DNA from: a virus | Reading direction: 5' to 3' (one strand) | Length of the DNA stretch: 30,580 nucleotides | IMG/VR virus record: IMGVR_UViG_3300017732_001590 | Span: 1-30,580 of that record | Part shown: piece by piece, positions 1 through 6,507 of the stretch | Layout: each line of letters opens with the position of its first letter | Position numbering within the stretch: position 1 is the first letter of the stretch | The notes under the pieces: model-generated | What the model was told of the DNA's origin: nothing | Database searches by the model: none | The model's input: the letters and a program-made list of their open reading frames with translations, nothing else | Made by a program: the position numbers and the translations under genes

Positions 1-352
1 AACTCGGTAGGTTTGCATGCATCACTCGAATCTTCGTAACCAAATTCTTAGCGGTATCTTGTTTGGTTGCTATAACTAATATGTTCTTATCTGATTGAAA
101 TGTCATCATCCATAAAGAGTATCCAGCAGTTAATGTTGATATACCTAACTGACGAGCTTTCAAAATAACATTATAATTATGATTCTTAAAATCTTTTAAT
201 GATGCTTCTTGAAATGGGTATAACTCAAATGGAACTTTACCTTTCATTGGATGCTGAATGACAGCATACTTTTTCAAAAAATATACTGGATCTTTAGCAC
301 ATTTTAAATACTCTTTTTTGATTACTTCTTTTATTTTATTATTATCAGTCAT
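1..352 (-). CDS. terL: Terminase large subunit, N-terminal part (cut by window edge)
   Basis: Reading leftward from the ATG at 352 gives 117 residues that run off the window. The protein would be the ATPase/nuclease motor that packages phage DNA into the prohead. The visible part has the usual N-terminal layout of T4-like (gp17-type) terminases: a stretch near residues 20-30 (DPVYFLKKY), then the adenine-binding-like YPFQ motif, then the Walker A variant ARQLGIST near residue 70, followed by a hydrophobic strand (NILVIATKQ). The ATPase centre further on and the nuclease domain lie outside the window. The ATG overlaps the TAA of the upstream small gene (TAATG), so the two are probably translationally coupled. 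This gene is the main evidence that the contig is a tailed phage. The family call is from motif recognition, not a search. Confidence 0.9.
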   Translation of the reverse strand, partial: MTDNNKIKEVIKKEYLKCAKDPVYFLKKYAVIQHPMKGKVPFELYPFQEASLKDFKNHNYNVILKARQLGISTLTAGYSLWMMTFQSDKNILVIATKQDTAKNLVTKIRVMHANLPS

Positions 353-726
353 TAATCTGCTATATCCAATATTTTAATTCCAAAGTAAGTGGGAATGGTT
401 ACTGATGCCACCCCATATGTAAAGTATAGCCATTTATTTTCGTACCAACTCGGTTTTGCCAGTTTTGCCTTTTTTATGTAAGCCTCATTTTGTGCCTTTA
501 TCGAGACAATCTGTTTATCTTTTGCTACAAGTAGTAAAGAATCTAACTCCATCTGTTCCTCATATTCCGTTACTAAGCCTTCGTAGATTTTAATCTGAGC
601 TGATTTAGTACTATCAGAATATTGTAATTCTTTAATTTGATTTGCTATTCCCAATACCTGTTCGTCTGTTAAAGTTGTTTGTGCAAACAATGGTATGGAT
701 AACAATAATATCCATAAGTGTTTCAT
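352..726 (-). CDS. Small exported/membrane protein with signal peptide and coiled coil (possible lysis gene)
   Basis: This 124-residue protein begins with a clear signal peptide (MKHLWILLLSIPLFAQ), followed by a mostly helical, charged segment of about 75 residues. A second hydrophobic segment lies near the C-terminus (WLYFTYGVASVTIPTYFGIK). An ATG two codons upstream (732) is possible. The ATG at 726 is preferred because the AGG of ATAGG is then 8 bases away instead of 2. It lies directly before the terminase gene and two genes away from another small membrane/coiled-coil protein (1027-1341). That pairing and topology would fit a spanin- or holin-type lysis pair, but no diagnostic motif or lipobox was seen, so the role is an inference. 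The ...LFAQ cleavage region resembles Bacteroidota signal peptides. Confidence 0.6.
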   Translation of the reverse strand: MKHLWILLLSIPLFAQTTLTDEQVLGIANQIKELQYSDSTKSAQIKIYEGLVTEYEEQMELDSLLLVAKDKQIVSIKAQNEAYIKKAKLAKPSWYENKWLYFTYGVASVTIPTYFGIKILDIAD

Positions 727-735
727 ATTCATTAC

Positions 736-1002
736 CTATCTGTGTAATACATAAACTATACCACTTCCACCAATCACTACTTTCTTTGTTCCAATCGGAT
801 ATAGTGTATCTGCTGACAAAGATGTTCCTGGTATCACTCCACCATTTGCGGCATGAATAACAACATTAGTTACTACTTCACATATAAATGCTGCACCAGC
901 ATTTGAACCAGTCGCATGAAATGTTGTTGAAGAAGGAACTTTTGTTATTCTATTATAATCGCCAGTTGCACGAATTGTAGGTGTTGCTCTGTGCATGCTC
1001 AT
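736..1002 (-). CDS. Small Gly/Ala/Thr-rich protein, possible virion component
   Basis: An 88-residue protein without signal peptide or membrane segment. It is rich in Gly, Ala, Thr, Val and Ile, short on Lys and Glu compared with its neighbours, and ends in a beta-strand-like tail (GSGIVYVLHR). That composition is common in small capsid decoration or fibre-type proteins, but I do not recognise the family. The start ATG at 1002 has an excellent ribosome binding site (AAGGAGAAAACAAT), and an in-frame Met follows two codons later. A short gap (1003-1026) separates it from the upstream gene. Its place one gene before the terminase fits a structural role, which remains an inference. Confidence 0.55.
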   Translation of the reverse strand: MSMHRATPTIRATGDYNRITKVPSSTTFHATGSNAGAAFICEVVTNVVIHAANGGVIPGTSLSADTLYPIGTKKVVIGGSGIVYVLHR

Positions 1003-1026
1003 ATTGTTTTCTCCTTATATATATAA

Positions 1027-1341
1027 TTATTTAGATTTTGAAAACTTTCTTAAAAAAGCTGCTGCATCGTCTACGGCATCCTTTTCGAAAGTTACTTCCA
1101 TCTTTTTTACCTCGTTCTTAGTACGAGTAAGTTTTCTTTTTAAATTTGTTATTTCTTTTTTGTTTTTGGTTTTATTTTCTTCTAATTTTTCCACTTCCTT
1201 TGCAACTTCTTTTTCTTTTTTCTTCTGTTCTTTAATTACTTTACCAAGTTCCTCTACTTCTTTTGATTTTTTAGCACTTAAAATAGTACTTAATCCAAAA
1301 AGTCCTAAAATACCAACTATGAGTTTCTTTAAAAAGTCCAT
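1027..1341 (-). CDS. Membrane-anchored coiled-coil protein (Rz/i-spanin-like topology)
   Basis: A 104-residue protein with one N-terminal membrane segment (about residues 5-22, LKKLIVGILGLFGLSTIL). A very Lys/Glu-rich, heptad-like helix follows to about residue 85, then a short tail. An N-in membrane anchor followed by a periplasmic coiled coil is the layout of inner-membrane spanins (Rz) and of some phage tape or adhesion helpers. The start ATG has a GGAG eight bases upstream. It sits between a small conserved-looking cytosolic protein (1344-1631) and a possible virion protein (736-1002). The lysis role is inferred from topology only. It could equally be another small phage membrane protein. 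Confidence 0.55.
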   Translation of the reverse strand: MDFLKKLIVGILGLFGLSTILSAKKSKEVEELGKVIKEQKKKEKEVAKEVEKLEENKTKNKKEITNLKRKLTRTKNEVKKMEVTFEKDAVDDAAAFLRKFSKSK

Positions 1342-1343
1342 AT

Positions 1344-1631
1344 TTACTTCTCCATTATTTGTTTGTATGTAGATTTACCCTCTAATTTTTTAGTTTTAGC
1401 TGGTTCATCAAAATCACTATCATCATTTTTTTTATATTTTCCGAATCCGTCCTTATCCCTAACCATTTTTTCATCAACGGGTTTTGGTATTCTAAAATTA
1501 ACTACCTTTCTTCCGTTTATTGTTGGCATTCCATAATCATCTTTACCAATTTCTTTTACTTTAATTTTTTTGTTTTTAAATCTACCACCTAAGATGGTAT
1601 CTCCAACATTTATATCTATTGTAATGGCCAT
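1344..1631 (-). CDS. Small phage protein of unknown function, beta-rich N-terminal half
   Basis: This 95-residue protein has a compact N-terminal half with alternating hydrophobic strands (VGDTILGGRFKN, then IKVKEIGKD, then GRKVVNFRI). This pattern suggests a small SH3-like or KOW-like barrel that might bind nucleic acid or protein. The C-terminal half is charged and probably disordered. Proteins with this N-terminal pattern occur in marine T4-like phages as hypotheticals, as I recall, and I cannot assign a function. The ATG overlaps the TAA of the upstream gene (TAATG) and is preceded by AAAGGAGTTAAATA, a strong ribosome binding site, so it is almost certainly a real gene. Confidence 0.6.
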   Translation of the reverse strand: MAITIDINVGDTILGGRFKNKKIKVKEIGKDDYGMPTINGRKVVNFRIPKPVDEKMVRDKDGFGKYKKNDDSDFDEPAKTKKLEGKSTYKQIMEK

Positions 1632-2317
1632 TATTTAACTCCTTTAGGTAACAAATCAACTAAATTACCACCTTTCCATTCTCTACCTTTAACTGCACCC
1701 ATTATTCTGTGGTCTTTCCATTTATTCCATAATTTTTTATTACCTGCAAATACCGATTCTCCACCTTGCTGTACTTGTCTATATCCACTTACACTTCCCA
1801 TTTCCTTAGAACCAGGTTCAGGTGTTGCTGGTACTCCACCACTTTCTGTTCCCTCTGGTGGTGTTGTTGGTTTAATTAAAGTTTGAGCAGTTGTTACAAA
1901 ATTTGCTGTTTCAGGTGGAATGGTATATTCTTGTTTTCTGTGAAATCCGTGTATTCCATAAGTTCTTTGTCTCGGTGATAATGGTGGTGTGTCATCTCTT
2001 AACTCATCAGATTTAATTTCTGAATTACCATCGGGATCACTTAAATATTTGTAAAGTTTACCTGCATCTCTTTTTGCCCGTCTTTCATTATTCTGACTAT
2101 CAGGACCCCCATAGATATTATCTGATGCTGGAAAATCAACTTGTTGCATTCCACGAGTTAAACTTGCAGGTCCTACATATCGTCTTTCACCTCTTTTGGT
2201 AAATAAACCATCGGGCCATGCATCTCCTGTGGTTATTCCAGATCCACCATATCCTGAAGTACCCGTTGGTGAAGCTTCGTTAATTAATTTCCACAATCCT
2301 TTTTCGAATATGTTCAC
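1631..2317 (-). CDS. Putative internal virion protein with capsid-targeting-like leader
   Basis: About 228 residues, starting with a GTG at 2317 (MNIFEKGLWKLINEASPTG). A TTG at 2329 is in frame, but GTG is favoured: GGAG lies six bases before it and it overlaps the TAG of the upstream gene (TAGTG). The first residues form an amphipathic helix ending in INE followed by Ala, which matches the T4 gp21 prohead protease pattern (I/L-x-E, then a small residue). The rest is Gly/Pro/Ser-rich, low in hydrophobic residues and probably extended, with one short Trp-rich patch near the C-terminus (KLWNKWKDH). Nothing identifies an enzyme. It could be a scaffold or core protein, or a cargo protein of the capsid. 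Its start lies exactly where the split ligase-like gene ends. Confidence 0.55.
   Translation of the reverse strand: MNIFEKGLWKLINEASPTGTSGYGGSGITTGDAWPDGLFTKRGERRYVGPASLTRGMQQVDFPASDNIYGGPDSQNNERRAKRDAGKLYKYLSDPDGNSEIKSDELRDDTPPLSPRQRTYGIHGFHRKQEYTIPPETANFVTTAQTLIKPTTPPEGTESGGVPATPEPGSKEMGSVSGYRQVQQGGESVFAGNKKLWNKWKDHRIMGAVKGREWKGGNLVDLLPKGVK
1636..1645 (-). promoter_or_regulatory. Extended Shine-Dalgarno AAAGGAGTTA (gene 1631)
   Basis: Read on the minus strand as AAAGGAGTTAAATA before the ATG at 1631. Also part of the upstream gene's last codons (KGV). Confidence 0.75.
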
Positions 2318-3066
2318 TAATTTCTCCAACTTATCATAAGGTTTTGTCCATCAAGTTTTTCAGTTACATTATCTTCCCTATCTAACTGACCACCTAAACC
2401 TCTTTCTATGATATTTTTTAAATCTTTAAATGTTAAATTTTTATCATCAAAAGGATGTGCCATATGTCCGTATGCTCCACCTTCTGTGATTAATTCTCTA
2501 AGTTCATCATCCCACCAATCTTTTGAAAGTGGTGAATATTTCTCAACATGAAGTCTTGGACGACCACCTTTAAATTTCTTTTTTGTTTTCTTTGCCGCTA
2601 AATCAGTATCTGCTTCGTTATTTTCTTTACGAGTTTTAGCATCAATTCCTGATGCTATAGGTGGGCCGGCCATTTGTTGGTCTTTATCAACTCCCATCCA
2701 CTTCATGACTTTCCAACCCAAATTATCCATTACATTCCGTAAAGTTTTTTTATACTTTTTTACCTCTCCGTGAGATATTGGATTTGTTGCTCTATGTGAC
2801 ATAGTGTAATCTTCTTCTGGATCCATTGCTCCATCACTTAGTATATAATCAATTACTTTCCAACCTAAATCATTCTGTAATGATTGTATCCAATCTTCAG
2901 ACTCGGATTTGTATTGTCCCAAAGATTTGTAAAATGTAGGTGGCCCGTCATCAGTTGGTGCATTATTTGTTGCCGAACCAGCCTCATTTAAAATATCTTT
3001 AATATCATTCTCAACTAAAAAATCACCAATGACATCATCACTAAATTCTTTTAAGTAATCTCTCAT
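2317..3066 (-). CDS. N-terminal fragment of a ligase-like protein, ending just after the KxDG motif
   Basis: A 249-residue protein. Residues 1-29 contain leader-like helices ending in LVEN and ILNE followed by AGS, so it may carry a prohead-protease site. The middle is charged and Lys-rich. The last 60 residues hold a conserved-looking segment (GAYGHMAHPFDD) and then TEKLDGQNL at about 235-243. This is nucleotidyltransferase motif I (K-x-D-G, Lys237) of the RNA/DNA ligase superfamily. The protein stops only seven residues after motif I (SWRN). The expected continuation, G-x-LVAARNKGHLKNGG, is found instead in the fusion gene at 4777-6507, from its residue 225. The gene is therefore a split fragment, either inactive or working together with the other part. 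The ATG overlaps the previous stop codon (ATGA). Confidence 0.7.
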   Translation of the reverse strand: MRDYLKEFSDDVIGDFLVENDIKDILNEAGSATNNAPTDDGPPTFYKSLGQYKSESEDWIQSLQNDLGWKVIDYILSDGAMDPEEDYTMSHRATNPISHGEVKKYKKTLRNVMDNLGWKVMKWMGVDKDQQMAGPPIASGIDAKTRKENNEADTDLAAKKTKKKFKGGRPRLHVEKYSPLSKDWWDDELRELITEGGAYGHMAHPFDDKNLTFKDLKNIIERGLGGQLDREDNVTEKLDGQNLMISWRN

Positions 3067-3617
3067 CTTGTTTCAACTTTGTTTTTATCTAACCACCATT
3101 GAACTTTAGCAACTAACATATCCTCATCTCTACCACCTCGTCTTGCACTAAAACTATTTAAATAATCTTTAACTAAATAGTAAGCTGGTTCTTCATCTTT
3201 TGAACCAGGTCTGATATTTCCTACAACTTGCGATGCTTGCATATCAGTATTTACATGGTACTTTAAATAATCATAATCAAATATACCATCATTATATCCT
3301 GATGTTTGAACCCAATTTAAAATCTTATCACCTTTATCACTTCTCCAATCCCAATCATTTTTGTATTTAGAATGTCCCCATCCTTGTACATAAGCGTAAT
3401 ACTGATACATTAAGTTAGTAGGTTGTCTTTTCTTACCAGGCTTACCTCTATAATCTAATTTATGAAAACCATCTTTCATTACTTCTTTACAAAGTTTTAT
3501 TGTTTTTGATGGTATTTTAGGTTTAGCGCCAGTTGCCTTTTTAGCCATATTTATGACTTTATGAAAGTCACTATGTGTTACAATTCGTTCTACTATTAAT
3601 TCTTTTAATTTAATCAT
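3063..3617 (-). CDS. Phage protein of unknown function with capsid-targeting-like leader
   Basis: A 184-residue protein that starts MIKLKELIVER. This leader is shared with several neighbours and ends in IVE, a plausible prohead-protease site. The remainder is basic and rich in Tyr, Trp and Asp, with no membrane segment. A segment around residues 72-120 (YYAYVQGWGH, then NDWDWRSDKG) could be a conserved core. I do not recognise the family. It lies between the split ligase fragment and a small leader-bearing gene, with ATGA overlaps on both sides, so it belongs to one co-translated string. Function unknown. Packaging into the capsid is inferred from the leader alone. Confidence 0.6.
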   Translation of the reverse strand: MIKLKELIVERIVTHSDFHKVINMAKKATGAKPKIPSKTIKLCKEVMKDGFHKLDYRGKPGKKRQPTNLMYQYYAYVQGWGHSKYKNDWDWRSDKGDKILNWVQTSGYNDGIFDYDYLKYHVNTDMQASQVVGNIRPGSKDEEPAYYLVKDYLNSFSARRGGRDEDMLVAKVQWWLDKNKVETR

Positions 3618-3874
3618 CTTTTTTCCAAATCAAATGCCCTGGTTAACATTGCACCAGCATTTTGAAGTTTAAGACGAGCTTCATCATATTTTTTAAAGTA
3701 TCTCATTAAAGTTCTATTCTTACTCTTTTTAATATCATCCTCAAGTTCATACCAAAGTTTCCCATCTCGTGCCTTATAAATGTAATTACTTCCAACCCTT
3801 AGTAATTTTTGGTGATTCATAGAAATATCATCAAGGTCTACCTTTTCTTCTAATATTTTCTTCATTTTAATCAC
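3614..3874 (-). CDS. Small phage protein with capsid-targeting-like leader (GTG start)
   Basis: This 86-residue basic protein begins MIKMKKILEEK when read from the GTG at 3874. The alternative ATG three codons downstream (3865) would be 13 bases from the GGAG, whereas the GTG is 7 bases away, so the GTG start is favoured. It also restores the MIK- leader seen in neighbours, ending in LEE. The body is helical and charged (RVGSNYIYKARDGKLWYEL near residues 26-44) with no recognisable domain. It is the first gene after the short intergenic gap 3875-3913. It could be a small core or internal protein. Function unknown. Confidence 0.55.
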   Translation of the reverse strand: MIKMKKILEEKVDLDDISMNHQKLLRVGSNYIYKARDGKLWYELEDDIKKSKNRTLMRYFKKYDEARLKLQNAGAMLTRAFDLEKR

Positions 3875-3913
3875 TTATTTTCTCCGATATATATAGTTTC
3901 ACACATATAAATA
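3875..3913. promoter_or_regulatory. Short intergenic gap with late-promoter-like TATAAATA on the plus strand
   Basis: One of few gaps between genes. It contains TATAAATA at 3906-3913 on the plus strand, an exact match to the T4 late promoter core, which would point against the gene direction. On the minus strand the gap reads ACTATATATATCGGAG, where the GGAG serves as ribosome binding site for 3614-3874 and the TATATATAT could be a promoter element for it. In DNA this AT-rich such strings arise by chance, so both readings are weak. Confidence 0.25.
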
Positions 3914-4510
3914 TTAAACTTCTAAACTATTGAGTTTTTCTTCAACTTCTTCTTTAATTTTATTTAATTCTTCGAGGGCCTCGGTAGACATTTTTTCAAC
4001 TTGTTCCTTATTCTGACTCCACTTTTCTTGTTGTAGTTCTATTTCTTTAACACCAACCGAATCATAAATCTCTACTGGTTTAGAAGCCTCTACTTTCCAA
4101 TCTTCTATACTTGAAATTTGGTCTCGTATATAAGAAAGTTGGTTGTTTAACACCTTACTTTCTTCCCACTTCTCGTATTTTCCTTCGATACGAAGTTTAT
4201 TTTCAAATGTTATTTGACAATCAAAACAATGTTGATGTAATCTATACATCTTATCATCTAATCGTTTTTTCATTACCTTTTTACACTTAGGACAAAACCA
4301 AGGCATTCTAGCATCCTTTAATGCAGCTGAGCGTTCATTTTTCTTTTCTCGTTCTAATCTTACTTCTTCTTCTCTTTTTTTCTTTTCGTCCAAATCTTCC
4401 ATCTGAACATAAATCTTTTTCTCAACTTTATCACCACGAGCAACACGCTTAATATTTTCTATTTGTCTTTCTCGTTCTCTGTGATTAGTTGATAAAATAC
4501 TATCACTCAT
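3914..4510 (-). CDS. Zinc-ribbon coiled-coil phage protein
   Basis: A 198-residue protein. Residues 10-67 are a highly charged helix. A zinc-ribbon follows with two Cys pairs, CPKC at 73-76 and CFDC at 95-98, spaced by a basic loop. Residues 105-198 are again a Glu/Lys-rich coiled coil. Two CxxC pairs about 18 residues apart are typical of a single structural zinc site that binds nucleic acid or protein. I recall similar zinc-ribbon hypotheticals in marine T4-like phages, but no function is known to me. The start has an ideal ribosome binding site (AAAGGAGTTAGAGT). It lacks the L-x-E leader of its neighbours. A role in transcription or head assembly is possible but unsupported. Confidence 0.6.
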   Translation of the reverse strand: MSDSILSTNHRERERQIENIKRVARGDKVEKKIYVQMEDLDEKKKREEEVRLEREKKNERSAALKDARMPWFCPKCKKVMKKRLDDKMYRLHQHCFDCQITFENKLRIEGKYEKWEESKVLNNQLSYIRDQISSIEDWKVEASKPVEIYDSVGVKEIELQQEKWSQNKEQVEKMSTEALEELNKIKEEVEEKLNSLEV

Positions 4511-4513
4511 ACT

Positions 4514-4777
4514 CTAACTCCTTTGTAACGAATCAAGTTTAAACTTAAATTTTAAGTCCTCAAGTTCTTGATCTCTTTTCATTAATTCTAATTCGGCTTG
4601 TATTGCCTTAACACTATTTTCTTGTTCTATCTGTGTTTCTAATGTTGATACTCTATTTTCTAACTTGTACCATCCACCACCTAATGCACCTACCAAACCA
4701 ATAATATTAATAATAAATTTAATATTATTCATTTTTTTCATCTTAAAGATTTCTTGTATATCTTCGAAATCTTCCAT
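4514..4777 (-). CDS. Small membrane protein with C-terminal coiled coil
   Basis: An 87-residue protein with a single hydrophobic segment (about residues 19-37, IKFIINIIGLVGALGGGWY), followed by a Glu/Lys-rich coiled coil to the end. The ATG at 4777 overlaps the TAA of the fusion gene upstream (TAATG). Internal Met codons at residues 13 and 16, just before the membrane segment, are alternative starts, with no clear ribosome binding site to decide. The anchor-plus-coiled-coil layout is like Rz/i-spanin or other small phage envelope proteins. It resembles the topology of 1027-1341 without obvious sequence similarity. Function unknown. Confidence 0.55.
   Translation of the reverse strand: MEDFEDIQEIFKMKKMNNIKFIINIIGLVGALGGGWYKLENRVSTLETQIEQENSVKAIQAELELMKRDQELEDLKFKFKLDSLQRS
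4515..4524 (-). promoter_or_regulatory. Extended Shine-Dalgarno AAAGGAGTTA (gene 4510)
   Basis: Minus strand AAAGGAGTTAGAGT before the ATG at 4510. It overlaps the upstream gene's stop codon. Confidence 0.75.
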
Positions 4778-6507
4778 TAGAATGTCATCAATCCTGTTAT
4801 TTGATTAATAGGTGCAAATGCTCCTGTAAATTTAAATGTCTTTCCGTTGTATTTAAAAACTATTCCTTCACTTGGAACTATTGCCTTCAGACCACCAATC
4901 TTATTTAATTTATCCAATTGTAATTTTAATGTGTTAAGTTTTTTCAAATCCTTTTTACTTCTCACATCTTTAATTGCTGCATCTAATTGTTTCTTTACTC
5001 GTTGAACCGTAGAGTCAGGATTTGCTGCTAACCAACCACTTACATTTGTCATTATTTCTGCACCAACTTCAAAGAACAATTCCTCAAATGGTTTCATATT
5101 CTTTTTAACCATTTTTGCGTGGTCTACTTTATCCGTAGTCAATACCCAATCTAAAAATTCAGGATGATTTTTAAAATCTTTTTTAATCATTGGAACTTTA
5201 TACGACTTATCAAAAAATGCCCATCTTTTAGTTAATTTTTTTAATGGTGCCTTTGGAATTGTAAATCCGTGTTGTTTTGCTGCATTAAATATAAATTCTT
5301 CCCAATAGGTTTGGTGATATACTGAAAGTGAATCACTATCTTTTAAGTTATATTGTTTCTGTAATCTATTTAACTTATTTATAAAATACTTTTTCTTCTT
5401 TTCAAAATTTTGATGTTTAGGTACGGTTAAAAAATTAGGTTTTCCAATCTTATATCGTTTCTGTATGTTTTGGTTGACTTGTTTAATCATACCAGCTAAC
5501 ATTCTTGCACTATCTTTGACCTCTCCAATTGCATTTCCTTCATCATCATATTCGAGTGCTCCGTGAAATACGATTTCTGCCTTGTCATAATTTATCACAT
5601 TAGATGACTTTGGCCACATAACCTCAAGATTCATCCAAGCCTTACCATTCTTGAATATTCTGTTTCTTTGTTTTTCAGAAAGAGAACCGATGGCCTTTTC
5701 CAAATCCTTCATAGCAAAACTAAATGCGTCCGATATATCCCCCCTACCTTTAAACTTTGAAATTATTCCACCTGTGGTTAGTGCTGTCTTACCACCATTC
5801 TTCAAGTGTCCTTTGTTTCTAGCGGCTACTAATCTTTCTGTAAGTAAATTTTCTTTGATCTCAAATAACTTTCTAAACTTGTTGGTCATCATTTGATAAA
5901 CACCTTTATCGAAATAACCAAATGCCTGTTTAAATAATTTAGGTCTTTCTTTATCATCTATTTTAGGTGAACCGAGTAATTCTCTCATTACCGTTCCACT
6001 AACTTCTTTTCCACCAACCCTAACTGATTGATGTGGAGCTACCATAAAGTATCCGTGTTCTTCATATCCCTTTAGATTATTTTTGTGTTTTCTATAATCT
6101 TGGAAGTATGATAAACCACCACTTTTTTTCCTACCACCTGCTAGTCTACCAGCATCCTTAGCTCCAAATATATATATCACGGCTGTAGTCTCGGAATCGT
6201 ATTTTTTTAGCACATTATTTGCCACCAATGGAACTTTTTCCTTTATAATACGATTCTTAGGAACACCCATCTTTACCATATGACGAAGTTTTTCTCTGTA
6301 ATTCATAGGGTGTTTAGGTGGTTTTTTAATGTCTGATGTGGTGATGTAAGCATCATCTACCTTTGACTTTAACCACTTGTAAGTTTTTAAGTGATGTGGG
6401 CCAAATGGTTGATACCTACCACCATAGATTCCTACAATCTTTTTAATCTTAGGTCTATCTTCTTCGGGTAGTAAATCTCTTATCAATTCTCTTGTTAATT
6501 TATCCAT
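4777..6507 (-). CDS. Fusion of an NMN-adenylyltransferase-like domain with the C-terminal part of a ligase-like protein
   Basis: A 576-residue protein in two parts. Residues 21-180 look like a cytidylyltransferase-fold nucleotidyltransferase: GGRYQPFGPHH at 29-39 is the (H/G)xGH-type nucleotide-binding motif and VSGTVMREL at 169-177 is the ISGT-x-xR-like motif. This is the pattern of NadM/NadR enzymes that form NAD from NMN and ATP. From residue 225 (RLVAARNKGHLKNGG) the sequence continues as the body of a ligase-like protein, with NLEVMWP (motif III-like) and a C-terminal PSEGIVFKYNGK at 545-556 plus KFTGAF at 559-564 (motifs IV and V). Motif I (KxDG) is missing here and lies in 2317-3066. 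The N-terminus, MDKLTRELIRDLLPEE, resembles the neighbours' leader. GGGAG precedes the ATG. Confidence 0.75.
   Translation of the reverse strand: MDKLTRELIRDLLPEEDRPKIKKIVGIYGGRYQPFGPHHLKTYKWLKSKVDDAYITTSDIKKPPKHPMNYREKLRHMVKMGVPKNRIIKEKVPLVANNVLKKYDSETTAVIYIFGAKDAGRLAGGRKKSGGLSYFQDYRKHKNNLKGYEEHGYFMVAPHQSVRVGGKEVSGTVMRELLGSPKIDDKERPKLFKQAFGYFDKGVYQMMTNKFRKLFEIKENLLTERLVAARNKGHLKNGGKTALTTGGIISKFKGRGDISDAFSFAMKDLEKAIGSLSEKQRNRIFKNGKAWMNLEVMWPKSSNVINYDKAEIVFHGALEYDDEGNAIGEVKDSARMLAGMIKQVNQNIQKRYKIGKPNFLTVPKHQNFEKKKKYFINKLNRLQKQYNLKDSDSLSVYHQTYWEEFIFNAAKQHGFTIPKAPLKKLTKRWAFFDKSYKVPMIKKDFKNHPEFLDWVLTTDKVDHAKMVKKNMKPFEELFFEVGAEIMTNVSGWLAANPDSTVQRVKKQLDAAIKDVRSKKDLKKLNTLKLQLDKLNKIGGLKAIVPSEGIVFKYNGKTFKFTGAFAPINQITGLMTF

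Noticed and set aside
995-1372. Open reading frame on the plus strand opposite 1027-1341
   Set aside because: Its amino-acid content (Phe/Ser/Leu-rich) is what a Lys/Glu-rich coiled coil gives on the opposite strand. No ribosome binding site.
2317-2340. Programmed frameshift joining 2317-3066 to 1631-2317
   Set aside because: The downstream frame does not continue the ligase-like sequence, and it has its own start with GGAG six bases ahead. No slippery heptamer was seen.
5374-5382. T4 late promoter core (TATAAATA on the minus strand)
   Set aside because: It lies inside the coding sequence of the fusion gene without a gene start nearby; probably chance in AT-rich DNA.
2317-6507. Split intein explaining the two ligase-like parts
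   Set aside because: No intein residues follow SWRN in the first part or precede RLVAARN in the second. The first part simply stops.
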